Source of the DNA: Plectosphaerella cucumerina
Lineage: Eukaryota; Ascomycota; Sordariomycetes; Glomerellales; Plectosphaerellaceae
NCBI GenBank assembly: GCA_020746995.1
Contig: JAGPXD010000005.1
Coordinates: 1,426,001 to 1,490,000, forward strand
Reading direction: 5' to 3'
DNA: 64,000 bases
Shown here: one piece after another, positions 1 to 11,768 of the stretch
Layout: each line of letters begins with the position of its first letter
Position numbering within the stretch: the stretch's first letter is position 1
Translations under genes and position numbers: made by a program
The notes under the pieces: model-generated
What the model was told of the DNA's origin: nothing
Database searches by the model: none
Seen by the model: only the letters and a program-made list of their open reading frames with translations

Positions 1-490
1 GCCCTTGGAGTTGGCTTGTTCAACTTGACTATCTTCACCACCCTCCGCACCGCCCTCCCCCGCGTCTTCACCGACGACGCCGAAGTCATCGACATTGTGT
101 CGCACGTCATCCTCGTCTGCGCCATCATGCAGATCTTCGACGCCCTCGCTGCCGTCTCTCACGGCATCCTCAGGGGTATCGGCAGGCAGGCCATTGGCGG
201 CTATGCGAACCTATTCTCTTACTACGCGGTCGCGCTTCCCGTGTCCCTCTCCCTCGCCTTCGGTGCGGGCTGGAAGCTGAGCGGTCTTTGGGCTGGCCTT
301 GTTGCCGGTCTCGCCACGTGAGTCTTCCCCTCCAAGGTTGTCTTTCACCTCAGCTCATTTTGATAGTGTTTCCGCCCTTGAGATGGTCTATCTCTACTAC
401 GCTAACTGGGACACGGCGGTCCTGCAAGCCAAGGCACGTTTGCACTCGGAGGAGGCGCAGACCAACGGCCATCACCACCACCACAATTAG
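1..490 (+). CDS. MATE family multidrug/toxin efflux transporter, C-terminal part (partial)
   Basis: This is the 3' end of a gene that begins before the window. Exons are <1-317 and 367-490, with a 49-bp intron (GTGAGT...TAG) that keeps the frame and joins ...GLVAGLAT to VSALEMVYLYYANWD. The visible protein has three hydrophobic helices with the typical late-MATE pattern (AVSHGILRGIGRQAIGGYANL, then a glycine-rich helix GLWAGLVAGLAT), and ends in a hydrophilic tail. MATE proteins export cationic drugs and metabolites by H+ or Na+ antiport across the vacuolar or plasma membrane. The last residues are a short histidine run (NGHHHHHN). Substrate cannot be told from this fragment. Confidence 0.85.
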
Positions 491-673
491 GTATTGTCAC
501 AGGCGTTTGGAAGATTTCACAGATGTGGAGCGCGGAAGTAATAGAACACACATGATGATTTTTGCACACAGTTCCCATATCTTGACAGATCCAGGCTGCC
601 TACTGCAGCACTCAACGAAAAGCTGGAGTGCCTCCCTGATTGAGAGCGTGGAAGGGCGACACCGGACACCCTG

Positions 674-2430
674 TTACAGCCTCCAACGGAACGAGGGGTG
701 GTTCCAGTCGAGCGACTCCCACTGCGTGTCCGACATTGCACCCAACTTCTCCAACTCCTCGGGTTCTCTATCCTGGCGCTTGAGGTTGTTGCGCTTCATC
801 CAGAAGTACGTAGCGGTCGCGAGGATCAACGTACCCGACGTGCAGGCCAGATTGAGACCGTTGCCGATATGGAAGTCCGGTCCATCCCAAGGTAGGTATG
901 ACCACGTCGAGACGAGCCCACCAATGTTGCCGAACATGACGTTGAGACCGATGGCCGAGGTGCGCGCTGTATCGGACACGACATTGGCCGATACCTGGCC
1001 GTTGGTAAGGGCACCGAGAGAAAAGACGCCCGATGCGATGAGGAACGTCGCGGCGTAGCGAACTGATGCGACGCTCGTCGACAGGAACATGATGTACCCG
1101 ATGATGGACATTGGTGCGGACAGGATCATGAAGATCTGTCTGCGGTCGAGGCGCCAGCTAAGAAGCGGAAGGAGAAGAGTGAAGAATGCACCGACGATGT
1201 AAGGCGGGACAGTGAAGAGTTGCTGCTGGATGACGGGCCTGCCGGGATAGATGCTGCGGACGATGGTCGGGGCGAAGAATCCAAGACCTTGGACGGTGAC
1301 GTTACAGAAGAGGAAGATGATTGAGGTACTGATGACGACGGGGTTCTGGATGCCGCGCCAGAGCTTGGTCTTGTCCATTTTATCGAGGACTTGGGTTGAG
1401 CCGATACGCTCCTCGAGGAGGCGGCGCTCGGCGAGATCTTTTTCTTCAGCTGAGAGCCAGCGTGCGCTGCTGGGGCGGTCGGTTAGGGTGAAGAAGCCGA
1501 TGACGCCGAGGATGATGGTCTTGATATGTTAGATCACCGGCGTTGGCTCTGAGAAGAGATTACTTACGATGATGCCCTCGATGGCGAAGATCATGCGCCA
1601 GCTATCGATGCCGGCGAAGCTGTCGAGGGTTAGGATGGCTGAGGCGAGGAGTCCGCCAAAGGCTCCGGCGAGAGGACCCATGACGAGGTACATGCTCAGG
1701 CGGAAGGTGAGCTCGGCGCGGCGGTACCAGCGGGAGAGGAAGTACTGAAGGGGTCAGTGACGAAGTTTCTGCGGGTCGGGTGTTTTACTCACGGCGATGC
1801 CAGGCAGCATGCCGGCTTCAAAGACTCCGAGTAGGAAGCGTACTCCCATGAGCTGCGGGACAGTGGTGACCCAGGCGGTGCCGATGGAGCAGATTCCGAA
1901 GAGAAGAGTAAGGAGGGGTATGAACCACCCGGGTCCCATCATTTTGCAGATGATGTTGGAGGGGATCTCGAAGATGATGTACCTGCACGATTGGTATGAG
2001 CTGCTGACGATGGAAAGGTGTGTTTGGGACCGACTTACGAGACGTAGAAGATGGAGAGGGTGGCGTTGTAGTCCAAGCCTTTCATGCCGAGGTCGACATC
2101 GAGGCCGGCGATGCGAGCGTTGCCTGATGGGATTGGGTCAGATGTGATTTCTTGAGTCTGCAGGGTTGCTACTCACCGATGTTGGCGCGGTCGATGAAGC
2201 AGAACAGGTACAGTAGGCAGACGGTGGGCATGATCATCAGGTCGATCTTTAGGCGGAGACGGCGTTCGGCCTTGCGATTATATGCGGGCGCGACATTCTC
2301 AGGTCTATTGGTCAGTCAAATACTCGATAGGACACATGGTGAGTGCCTCGACTTACTTTTCGGCGGCCTCGATGCTGCCCCGAGATGGGGAGGCGGGAGA
2401 GACCTGGTCGCTGGACTTGTCGTCGCCCAT
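674..2430 (-). CDS. MFS permease of the anion:cation symporter (Dal5/TNA1-like) family
   Basis: Six exons on the minus strand: 2430-2357, 2304-2177, 2123-2039, 1982-1793, 1744-1568, 1519-674, giving 493 residues with all phases consistent. The protein starts MGDDKSSDQVSP, has a hydrophilic N-terminus, then the first-helix signature MIMPTVCLLYLFCFIDRANIG typical of fungal allantoate/nicotinate/tartrate-type permeases, and about 12 hydrophobic segments ending near SDTQWESLDW. Members of this family take up small organic anions such as allantoate, nicotinate, biotin or aromatic acids with protons at the plasma membrane. It lies 5.2 kb from the aromatic catabolic cluster and could be its importer, but a NACHT gene lies between them, so that link is inference. 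Confidence 0.9.
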
Positions 2431-4895
2431 GATGGTTGAGGAAAAGAAGGGTGAGAAGAATGCAGGGTAAGTAAACTGGGAAGACTTGATGATCAAGCTG
2501 CTCTGTCAAGTAAGTATCCAAGATGTTCACAGTGGAGGAGGACAAAGATCTGTTTTATATCCAAAGGTCCAGAGCCGCTCCTGTCCCCGCAAGAGGTGCA
2601 TGCCCATCCCGGTGCCCCGGACAAGGACCAAGCCCCCTCGGGGGAGTGGATGGCGGGGAAATAAGCACGAGTGGGACGCCGAAAGCCTGGCTGGAGGTGG
2701 TCAAGACGCCAAGGGGAACCCCACGGGCACCTAGGGATGCCAAGCAGCGGCGTGTTCTTTGGGCCTGGTGGGAGGCGAGGAGCCGCAGTTGGGGTGGTGG
2801 TACCCGGCGGGTGGAAACCTCGCTGGCAAAGGGCGGAGTTAGCCGCAGGCTCTCGAGGGAGCTGCGGATGCGGTTCGAGACCGTTTACGAACATCCCCAT
2901 GCTCGAAGTTCAAGCACCTAGTGACAGGGGGTAGAGTCAGGTGGGCTGCCAGCTCTTCGCCTCATCACATGGAGCAAGCATTCAAGAGGCAGTGCCCTCC
3001 GCATCTTGGTGACGCGTTCACGTGAATCCAGCATGGGTGCGATGAAGAGGGTGGATGCGGATATCGTACTTTTTCCCCGTCAACCCGCGGGGCAGACGGG
3101 GGTCTACCTAGCTTCCCCAGCTTTAGGATGCGGAGAACTTTGGGGTGCGTCCCTACAATGAGGAGAAGATCAAGAACAGTCTGGTGCTGGGCTGGGGGAA
3201 GGGAGCTGCGGCGGAGGGTGCGGACGGGATCCGGGCCGGATCCACGTGCACCGGTGGCCACAGCCGGTACGTTATCCGCAGGGACTTTGTTGGACTCGAC
3301 CACCACGGCGAGTCGTCAAATGGAACTTTAGTTCTAAGGGATGCATGCCTAGGGGCTTGGGATGACTTCTAGCCCCGTCTTGAGATGATAGGAGAAGATG
3401 GCGCGGGGTGGTCCGGTCTCAGTAACGCAGTGTGGCTTTTGAGAGCTCTCCATGATGACTTGCCAGGTACCCTGGTAATGAAGTCCGGGGGTCTTGTGGA
3501 ACCCGGCGGTCTAAGTGACGACACCTTACCGGGCGTAGTGCAACATGGGGTTATAGCGAACAACCCTATTTGGGAACCTGCTCGGATAGACTTGGATTTG
3601 TAAGGCTGGTCAGGTTCGAGAGCGGTAGCGCGCCCTAGAACAGCACTCAAACACGACTTCACCCCGGCTGGAACCAGACCGCCGGATCTTCGCGCTCAGG
3701 TCGATTGGCCGAGCCCCGTAATACCATCTGACGCGGCCGGTCTCATTGCTTCGGCAGTTGAATGCTCATTTCTTGTCCCTGCTGCGCCGAGAAAATGACA
3801 CTTTGGACGCGGAGGGGCCCTGACTGATTCCCGGGCCGGATCAAGGGATGCGGGGAGAACCCCTTGTCTAGCATCTACGTTCATGACCCGAGGCGTCCGA
3901 AGTGTATGCATGCTGGGTTGGGAGTGTCAAATTCTTGGGAGGTTTGGAAAGAACAAGGGTCGACAGCCGCAAGCCGGGCCGATGCTGGGAATCCGGGGAG
4001 CAGGACGCCCGCCCATACATGGATCGATTGGATCTTGTCTGCCATGAACGTTGCTGTCTCTCTGAGAGCAGAACAGATGCGATGCCATTGGAAATAAACG
4101 CAGTCGACCCAGTTACCCAAGAGTATGGTCAAAATCATGACGGTCGCGGTTGAGGTGTGGTGTGACGACAAGCGAACCTCGACGAGGTGAATAACAATCC
4201 CACTTTTGGGCCCTTGATTCATTGATTTCTATACTGACCCGCATGATTCTCTCAACTTTTCCAGAAGAACACAAGCTTTCAGGTACAGCTAAGATTTTCA
4301 CGTTCATAGACGCAACGAAGGTGATGATTGCGAACGACGGACCTGCAGTGCCGGCATGCTCTGGTGACTGGAGCAGTGCTTGAGCGTGGTGAGCTTTGAA
4401 ACATCGACTGAGACGTATTTGGTGATCTAATACATCGAATAAATTGAAATTTCATCTATTGACACAATGACTACCGTCGTGGGACACCTCAGCTTGCTTC
4501 CATGGTGATGCCTGTCGGCCCCGCCCCCTGAGAATAACCCAAGTCGCACTGTCTTCTGACCGTAATTTGGAGCGCTGTACAGTGCGCCATTGAAGTCATC
4601 AACTCGTCTGCAAGACGGCTTAGTGGCTCGTTTAAAGAATCATCTGAAGGTCACCAATTGATAAACATTGCATTGAAGTCATTCTTAAAACCTACCTTAT
4701 GTTATACAACATAGGTACTCAAAGCTGACGACTGGTAGGCATGCTGGAGCAAATCTCACCTCTATGTGGCCAACCACCATCGTCAGCTGAACCCACCATC
4801 ATGCATCCCACCGTCACGTGAGATGCACACTACGAGTGGCTGAGGGATTGACGGCAATGAGGGGCATCTTCAAACCCTCATCTTCACCGTCCGTA
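2431..4895. other. Intergenic region, no recognisable gene
   Basis: About 2.5 kb lies between the divergently oriented MFS permease and NACHT gene. The longest open frames are 113-135 codons, lack convincing splice structure and show no family motif. Positions 3227-3243 hold a 17-bp perfect inverted repeat. From about 4440 to 4790 the DNA is richer in A+T than its surroundings. The region presumably contains both promoters; nothing else is supported. Confidence 0.6.
3227..3243. repeat. 17-bp perfect palindrome
   Basis: GGATCCGG-G-CCGGATCC reads the same on both strands apart from the central base. It lies in non-coding DNA and has CGG half-sites resembling Zn2Cys6 binding elements, but no role is shown. 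Confidence 0.5.
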
Positions 4896-7442
4896 ATGGC
4901 GGACCCCCTTTCCATCGGGGCCAGCGTCCTCGCATTCGTCGGCCTCGCCGAGAAGGTCATTCGCCTGTCGAGATACTGCATCGACGCCGTTAAGGATGCG
5001 CCCAGCGACATGCAGATGATTCTCGGTGAGGTATCTTCCGTCAAGGCCGTCGTTGAGGGCTGCAGAGATGTCGGGGGTGCTCGGCAAAATCTCGTGGCGC
5101 GACTGTTCGTGCCCTATGGCCCTGTCGATGCTTGTCTGCGGTGTCTCTCCGGACTCGAGGCGCTTTTGCCGCCGGATCCCGACATGGATATCTCAGGCAA
5201 GAAGCGGAGAATCACACTCATTGAGCTCGCCTGGCCTCTGAAGCAGAGCAAGGCAAGAAAGTTGCTCGCTGAGATATCTCACTACAAGGCGTCCCTGCTG
5301 CTGGCGATATCGGGCGACATGAGGTACGTCTGCCATATTGGAGGAATGCCACTGGCTGACTGGACTGATGGAAACACCAGTCATGAAATCAAGGAGATTC
5401 AAGCGAACTTGAACAAGGTCTTGCAGGCAACCTCAGGTGAGAAGCTCACCAACCTTCAAGACATCACATGCTAAAAATGATAGCCTCTGAATCCCGTGAA
5501 GTTTACCAATGGCTCGAACGGCGAAATCCCTCAACTTTGCACAACATCGCGTCCAAGAAGCACGAGCCTCACACAAACGCTTGGCTCATACGGTCCCCCG
5601 AGTGGAAAAAGTGGCGGTCATCTGATCCCGACTCCCGGTTCCTGTGGGTGCATGGCCTTCCGGGCAGCGGCAAGACGGTCTTAGCATCCTTTGCCATCGA
5701 GCATCTCAAAAGCATCCGCCACGACTCTCCAGGTTCATGCCTCGTCTACTACTACTGCCATTACTCGCACGGAGAAGACGAGGCATTGCCCTTGCTGGCC
5801 TGGGTTGTCGGCCAAGCGTGCCGCCAACTGGGGTGGGTTCCGCCAGAACTGCGGGAGTTGTTCAACCAGGGATACGATCCCCAAGTTCACGAGCTCCAGA
5901 ACGTGCTAGCCGTACTCCTCGAGCGGCTAGAGAGTCTTGTGCTCGTCATTGACGCTGTTGACGAAAGCTCACCCCGCGATGAGCTGCTCTGCCTTGTCTC
6001 GACGCTGGTTCTGGACAAGCGGTTCGCCAAGGTCAGAATCCTAGCAACGAGCCGCGAGTACTTTGACATCCAGCGTGTCTTTGAAGGCCTGTCAGTGGAT
6101 GTTTCCATGTCCAATCCCTCGGTCGATAAGGACATGAGATTATTCGTGCGGTCAAAGCTCATTGCGAGCCGGCGGCTGCACAAGTGGAGGAGTATGTTTG
6201 ATGAGATCGAGGATGTTCTTGTGCAAAAGGCTGGAGGAATGTGAGTGTCGACACCAAAAACCTCCAAACGATGACACTGACGAGAGCAGGTTCCGCTGGG
6301 CCGAATGCCAGATCCAGTCTATCGAGCGGCTGCGCGACATATCAGAACTACCCCCTACGCTTGCCAATCTGCCTCGTGACATCAGCGAAACATACGTGCG
6401 CGTCTTCGCTGCCATCCCCGAGACGGACAAGGCTCTGATGCGTCAAGTACTCATCTGGGTCATCGGGCACTCGAAGGCTCCCTGGATCGCCGATCATGGA
6501 CTCAACGCAAACATTCTCCTGTCAGCCGTGACTTGGGACGTCTTTGGTGCCGAGGCAAGCAAAAGGGCTTCTGCTATTGATCTTGAGGAATTGCAGGAGC
6601 TGTGTGGATGTCTTATGACTTTCCGAGAGGATGATCTTGAGGACAGCGACGACGACATGTTCGATCCCCATGAGACTGGGACAATGGAGGGACGATCTGC
6701 ACAAAGCGCGAACCTTCCGGATAACCCATTTGAAGTCGAGAAGAGGCCGCAAACGAATCCCGCCAAACTGTACGTCTCACTCGCCCACTACACGGTCCTC
6801 GAGTTTCTCACTTCAAGGCACATTCTCCAAACGCCCGTCTCTTACTTCGCTCTCAACTACAATGTTCTTGGCCCGGAGTTCGCCCGTAGCGTCCTCAGCC
6901 AGGCTTTGGCAGCTAACCCGCGTGGCGGCAGCAACGACTGGGTCACCGACAGGGAGGCCTACTGCCTGACTCTCGGCGCGTCTCTCAAAACGAGAGGCTA
7001 CCTCGCCAACGCCTCAACGCGAAGATTATATCTGCGCTACATATCCCCGGCCGAGCCACACTATGCCCGCTTTGGGCCCTTGCAGACAGAGTTTGCCGAA
7101 GACCGCGAGCATTCGACTACGTTCTACCTCAACGCGTTGCCAAGAGAGTACTATGAGCCACTGGACGGGGGAGGACGTACTCCCGCGGCTGAGACACTCC
7201 TCAATCTCCAGCTCTTGCAGTACGGACGGAGGACCAACGCCGACATGCTGGCGGAGCTCCTGGCGGGACGGCCTGTCGAAGCGCTCCTGGAGGCCAAGGT
7301 TCGGCTGTATGTTCGGGAAGCGGACTACACCCAGGAGCTGGTGGAGGCCCGTCCAGAGGGGTTCTACGAGGGCACCGTGGGAACTCTGCTTGAGAGATGG
7401 TTTTGGCTGAAGGGACTGGATGTGGGCGCGGATTCTGATTGA
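4896..7442 (+). CDS. NACHT-domain STAND (NLR-like) protein
   Basis: Exons 4896-5323, 5381-5436, 5484-6240 and 6290-7442 give 797 residues. The N-terminal ~150 residues begin MADPLSIGASVLAFVGLAEKV, the conserved helical region found in front of fungal NACHT proteins. The NACHT domain has Walker A GLPGSGKT (about 219-226) and Walker B LVLVIDAVDE (about 313-322), followed by a winged-helix-like region with LPRDISETYVRVF. The expected ankyrin, WD or TPR repeats are absent; the C-terminus (LEAKVRLYVREADY) may be a short remnant. Such STAND proteins are NTP-driven signalling switches tied to heterokaryon incompatibility and innate-type recognition. An upstream in-frame ATG at about 4857 exists; 4896 was chosen because it starts the conserved region. 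The first intron (57 bp) is in frame and could be retained. Confidence 0.85.
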
Positions 7443-7590
7443 GATGTGGAAGCAGGTATACGAGCAAGCCCCGGTGGTGCACTCTGGTAATGAATCTCAC
7501 AGGCGTCATTTGCACAGTGATCGGCGAGAGTGGTTCAAATGCGAATATGCTTTCATTTTACAAATCTTTCATCCAATCATGCCTAGAATA

Positions 7591-8653
7591 TCATGCCTCG
7601 CTATCCTTGAACGCCCCCAGCTTGAGCAGCTTCTTCGCGTTGTCACGGCCAATCTTCTTCTTATCAACATTGTTGATCTTGAGATCATCATACCACGTGC
7701 ACGCATCCGCAAAGTTCTCAAACGGATAATCAATCGAGAAGAGGATACGGTCCGCCGAGACCTCACCAACACAGAAGGCAAGGGTCGACGTGGAGAAGTG
7801 GCCGCTGGTGGTGATCCACAGGTTCCTCTCAAAGTAGTCGCGGATGGTGAGCTTGCAGTCGAGGCCGAGGGGCTTCTTGATATCCTCGAACCAGTGGTTG
7901 ATGCGCCACATGTCGAAGGGGATGTGCTCGCCCAGATGGCCGAGGATGATCTGCAGCTTGGGGTGGCGGTCGAAGACGCCGTTTGTGACCATGCCGAGGG
8001 CGTGGAGGCTGACGCCCTGGGCGAAGCTGAGGGGAGGGCCGATGAGCCAGCTGCGCTTGGCCCAGAGCTTCTCGTGGATGGTGCCCGTGGGGTTGCGGGG
8101 GTGCAGGTAGAAGGGGACGTCGAGGTCGGTGACGGTGGACCAGAAGACGTCCCATTCGGGGCCGTCGTAGAAGACCATGTCGTCGCCGTCCGGGCCGGCG
8201 CGCTGGGTGTCGTTGACGAGGGCGCCCTTGAAGCCGTATTTGGTGACGACGCGGCGCAGCTCGGCGGCGGCCTCGTTGGGGTCGTGCATGGAGAGGGTAC
8301 TGGGAGGGTTAGCACTGCGTCCCCTGCGTGGGAAAGGCTTTGGGAACTCACGCAAAGGCGCCGAGACGGTCGGGGTGCGGCTTGATCTGCTCCGCGATGT
8401 GGTCGTTCACCTCGGTGGCTAGGGCCTGGGCCTCCTTGGGGTCCCAGAGGTCCTGGACGCCAGGGGCAGTGTAACTGAGGATGGTGTAGCCGACGCCATG
8501 CTCGTCCATGTACTTGATGCGCTGGCCGGTGATGTCTGCGATCTCGGCGGCGTGCTTCTCGGGGTCGACGGCGAAGAGGGATGCCCACCAACGGGTCTTC
8601 TCATGGAACCGCGGCAGGTTGAAAGCCTCCTCGAGCGCGACCTTGCCCTTCAT
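7591..8653 (-). CDS. Amidohydrolase-2 aromatic acid decarboxylase (gamma-resorcylate / 2,3-dihydroxybenzoate type)
   Basis: Two exons, 8653-8352 and 8299-7591, encode 336 residues, the normal family length. These metal-dependent TIM-barrel enzymes non-oxidatively decarboxylate hydroxybenzoates: 2,6-dihydroxybenzoate to resorcinol, 2,3-dihydroxybenzoate to catechol, or salicylate to phenol. The metal and catalytic residues known in gamma-resorcylate decarboxylase can be matched: Glu8 and Ala10 in VALEEAF, His167 in FYLHP, His222 and Glu225 in GHLGEHIP, Asp291 in FSIDYPFE. It is transcribed away from the SnoaL-like gene across a 900-bp shared promoter region with a TATAAG box at 8818-8823. Family is certain; which hydroxybenzoate it uses is not decided by the sequence, though the hydroxyquinol-type dioxygenase in the cluster favours the resorcylate route. 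Confidence 0.92.
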
Positions 8654-9552
8654 CTTGATGTGTGGTGGGGGAGAGAAAGTAGGTAGCTTGTAGGGATAGG
8701 GGACAGGTGAGGATGTAAGACGAGTGAGAGTGAGATGGGGGTATCAAGATGGCAGACGGTGGTAGAGTGTGATGCTTGCCCTTTTCGGAAACACCTCCAA
8801 CGCGTGGCGTACTACTTCTTATACCGAGCTGCCTCCTCCTCGTCTTGCTCTACGCTAGGTCCCATGTAGTGCCCCGCGAACTCTCGACGCCCAGGGTATC
8901 GACGGCGTGGGTCTTGCTTACCCCGGATTTCAAATCCCCGGCTTGGGCTCAGGGCCGGACACTGGAGAGCGCGGGCCGGCGCTGGACGGCCTGGGCATAG
9001 GACGGATTAGGCAGGTTTACAGTGTCCGCAGCCGCCGACCCTCTCATGCATTGAGTGAGCTTCGAGCCTTGGGCATTGGGTGAGTATGGCAATGACAACC
9101 ACGTTTGACATGGGCTCACATTTCTGTCAATCAATCCTGTTATCTGTTTTGCCAGGTTTGCCTCTCCGCCAACTGTTTGCTGCTGACAGCATGTTGGTGA
9201 CACAAGCCGCGTGCAATCAGATATCGCGACAAGCCAGCTTCGGGTCACACTGTGAGATCGTGCGGCTATGTACCCTGTCACGGCCCGCACCCTGGAACAT
9301 AACCGCCCCCTCACCACCACCGTCGATCCCCAAGGCCCCTCCACACCCTCTTATCACTCCGGCCGGCATAGCACGCCGTTCACGGGACGACTTGCATGAC
9401 ACCCTGCGCCCGCGTTGCTTCCGGCTTCCGTCATTCTTTCCATCCGGCTTCCGCAGGTGGCTGATAAGCTCACCTTCCGCATCCGCGACCATCAAGCGGA
9501 CGTGACAAGTGACAGCCAGACCATCCTGTTTCCTGACACCTGACCGCGGACA
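8654..9552. promoter_or_regulatory. Divergent promoter region of the decarboxylase and SnoaL-like genes
   Basis: This 899-bp stretch separates two divergent genes. It holds a TATAAG element for the decarboxylase (8818-8823, read on the minus strand as CGGTATAAG, 165 bp before its ATG) and two copies of CCGGCTTCCG at 9421-9430 and 9444-9453, about 100-130 bp before the SnoaL-like ATG. CGG-containing repeats are the usual targets of Zn2Cys6 regulators, two of which lie in the cluster. No gene is seen here. Confidence 0.5.
9421..9453. repeat. Direct repeat CCGGCTTCCG x2
   Basis: Two exact 10-bp copies at 9421-9430 and 9444-9453 are spaced 23 bp start to start, about two helical turns, so both would face the same side of the DNA. 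They may be a regulator binding site. Confidence 0.55.
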
Positions 9553-10104
9553 ATGGCGCACTCCTACGACTCCGAGTACCCGCCCGGCGCCGCCGTGGCC
9601 CCCGGCATCGCCCAGTTCATCAGCGACTTTTACGCCCTGTCCGATACCCCAGGCGACACCCCGGGCGCCCATGAGCGCTATGTCGACGCTTTTACGGCGG
9701 ATGCCACCTTCATCCTGGCATCGAAGAAGTCTGTCGGCAGCGAGGGTGAGTTGTCCTGGCGTGGTGCATCTCAGGTCTGAGCTGATGCCTCCCAGAAATC
9801 AGGGCTACCCGTGAGGGCATGTGGGCAAAGGTCGCCTCGCGCAGACACACAGTCAACAAGGTGTTCCCCTTTGGCGCCAACTCTGAGGAGTTGATGCTGT
9901 ATGGCTCTGTTGCTTTCACGTTCAAGGCTGGTGGAGGGGCGGAGGTCGACTGGGCTGGGCGCGCGCAGCTGGAGAAGTCGGCGGATGGGAAGTATCGCCT
10001 CAAGTTCTACCAGGTCTACCTCGTGAGTGTTCCACTGCATGTGCCCAATGCAAGTCGAGGCTATTACTGACATGATTTAGGACACTGGAGCGTACTCAAA
10101 GTAG
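9553..10104 (+). CDS. SnoaL-like (NTF2 fold) small protein
   Basis: Exons 9553-9745, 9796-10022 and 10081-10104 (the last only eight codons) give 147 residues. The pattern fits the NTF2/SnoaL superfamily: an N-terminal helix with FISDFYALSD, an acidic ...AFTADATFIL strand, EIRATREGMW, and a final strand KYRLKFYQVYL. Members act as small-molecule isomerases, cyclases, hydratases or dehydratases, or simply bind ligands. It sits inside the aromatic cluster, divergent from the decarboxylase and 119 bp tail-to-tail with the alpha/beta hydrolase. A role on a ring-hydroxylated or ring-cleaved intermediate is inferred from location only. Confidence 0.75.
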
Positions 10105-10223
10105 TCGCATAATAGAATCAAGTTGCCTGGTGCTTGCTTATTCACGATCCCATCTGCCTTGTGACCGGTGATGTTCGCTGCCATTGAACTGAAGCTACCC
10201 CTGGATTGACCCCTATTTCACCG

Positions 10224-11194
10224 CTACTCTCCCCTGACCAGCCCATCCACGAAGGCCCCCAGGGCCTGGGCCACGCCCTCAGGGCTCTCAATACAATGCC
10301 AGTGCCCAACTCGCGGCAGCACCTCGAGCTTCTTCTTCTCCTCTGCGCATCCCCAGCTGTGACATGTCAGTCATCGACACATCGCGGACTCTGATATCAG
10401 ATGCGTGCACTCACCTCTCCTTGATGTGCGTGCAGCTTGCCAGAGGACTCGTCTTATCCTCCTCTCCCGCAATCACGAGCAATGGACACTTGATCTCCTC
10501 GTACGGTGGCGCCTGGGCCCCAGCGATGAGCCGACACAGCGAAATGTACCCCTTTGTTGTCTGTGACAGGATGAGCGTGCGGATGAAGGCACGCTGGGTG
10601 GGTGTCGATGCGGACCCTGTCGCGGCATCGGGGATCGCGTTTGCGAGGCCTTCCAGGCTGTTTTCTGTAGATGCGTCAGTTGGAGTGCAGTCATGAAGGG
10701 ATGCCGGAGTGGACGCACGCTCCTCGATAGTCTTGATGCGGGCGTCGAAAATGCCAGCCAGCGCCGGCGAGGGATGGACGGGCCCGATGAGCACGACACC
10801 CAGAGGCTTGATGCGCTGCGCCAGCTCGCTCGCGACAAGGGCGCCCATGGAGTGACCGACGACGATGGTATGCTCTGGCTTCCTTCCGAGGACGGACAAG
10901 AGGGTGAGAGCCGACTCTGCGACTGTGGCCGACGTTGGCGCCTTCCCGCCGAGCCCCGAGATGCCGCTTCCTGGAGGGCTGTCAGCTTCTGGCGATGGCT
11001 CAAGAGGACGACATGAACTCACCTGGAGTATCAAAGGCTAGACATGAGTATCCCCTTTCCAGCAGCAGCGATGTCACCGGGGCGTAGAAGGAGCTCGACG
11101 AGCCCAGGCCATGGATGAAGAGTAGCGTCAGGTCACCCTTGGCCGGGGCCCAGGTGTAGAAGAGGTCATGGTCCTCGTCGCGAACAAACGGCAT
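10224..11194 (-). CDS. Alpha/beta hydrolase
   Basis: Four exons (11194-11023, 10970-10719, 10664-10415, 10356-10224) give 268 residues. The oxyanion motif is LLFIHGLGSS, the nucleophile elbow GHSMG with Ser98, an acid residue in GEEDKTSP and the catalytic histidine in VGHWHCIESPEG near the C-terminus, so the triad is complete. Relatives include enol-lactone hydrolases, ring-fission product hydrolases and esterases. In this cluster it could hydrolyse an ester, lactone or CoA thioester related to the aromatic substrate. It is divergent from the CoA-transferase gene across 574 bp. The exact substrate cannot be read from sequence. Confidence 0.85.
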
Positions 11195-11768
11195 GATGGC
11201 GGTTTCTGGTGATGATGTCGAGACTGTCAATCTACCATGCAATATCGTGTGAGAGCCTCTTTGTCAGTGGCATCTTGACTTCCCCTGACCGCCGAGACGA
11301 GTCCAGACACCCCTGGCTGTCCATGTCGGCAATGGGACCTCGACAGGGGCCGGCTGGCGTCGGGTCGGATCTCGCAGCGGGGCCCCGAAAGCCGCCCCTA
11401 CACCTCGCAGCGTTGGCGCCGGCAGGATGGCGCTTGTGCGGTCTCCAACTCTGACGTTGGAGACCGGACCACACACGAGCGGGCGTGGCCATCACCTGAG
11501 GGGCCTCGATGTGCTGTCCCCGACACGTCCCCGACAGAAACAAGCCCCCCAGATGTGACGGTGGGCAGGGATCCACGGGCACGACCCGCCGCTAGCCCGC
11601 TGCAGCTGCCGAGGGGAAGGGTGATTCAGGGTGTCTCTACCCGGGCCGGTATAAGGGAGCTCCGGTCTGGTGCCGAGGGCAGAGGCAGGTTCGACTTCGG
11701 TCGAGTTGAGACTAGACATTTTGCAAGAGGTCAACACCACAAGTGAAGATACCTCACATACAGCCATC
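11195..11768. promoter_or_regulatory. Divergent promoter, hydrolase / CoA-transferase
   Basis: The 574-bp stretch has CGGTATAAG at 11648-11655, about 115 bp before the CoA-transferase ATG; the same nine bases occur before the decarboxylase gene. A GC-rich block with several CCG/CGG trinucleotides lies at about 11340-11410. No gene is supported. Confidence 0.45.
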
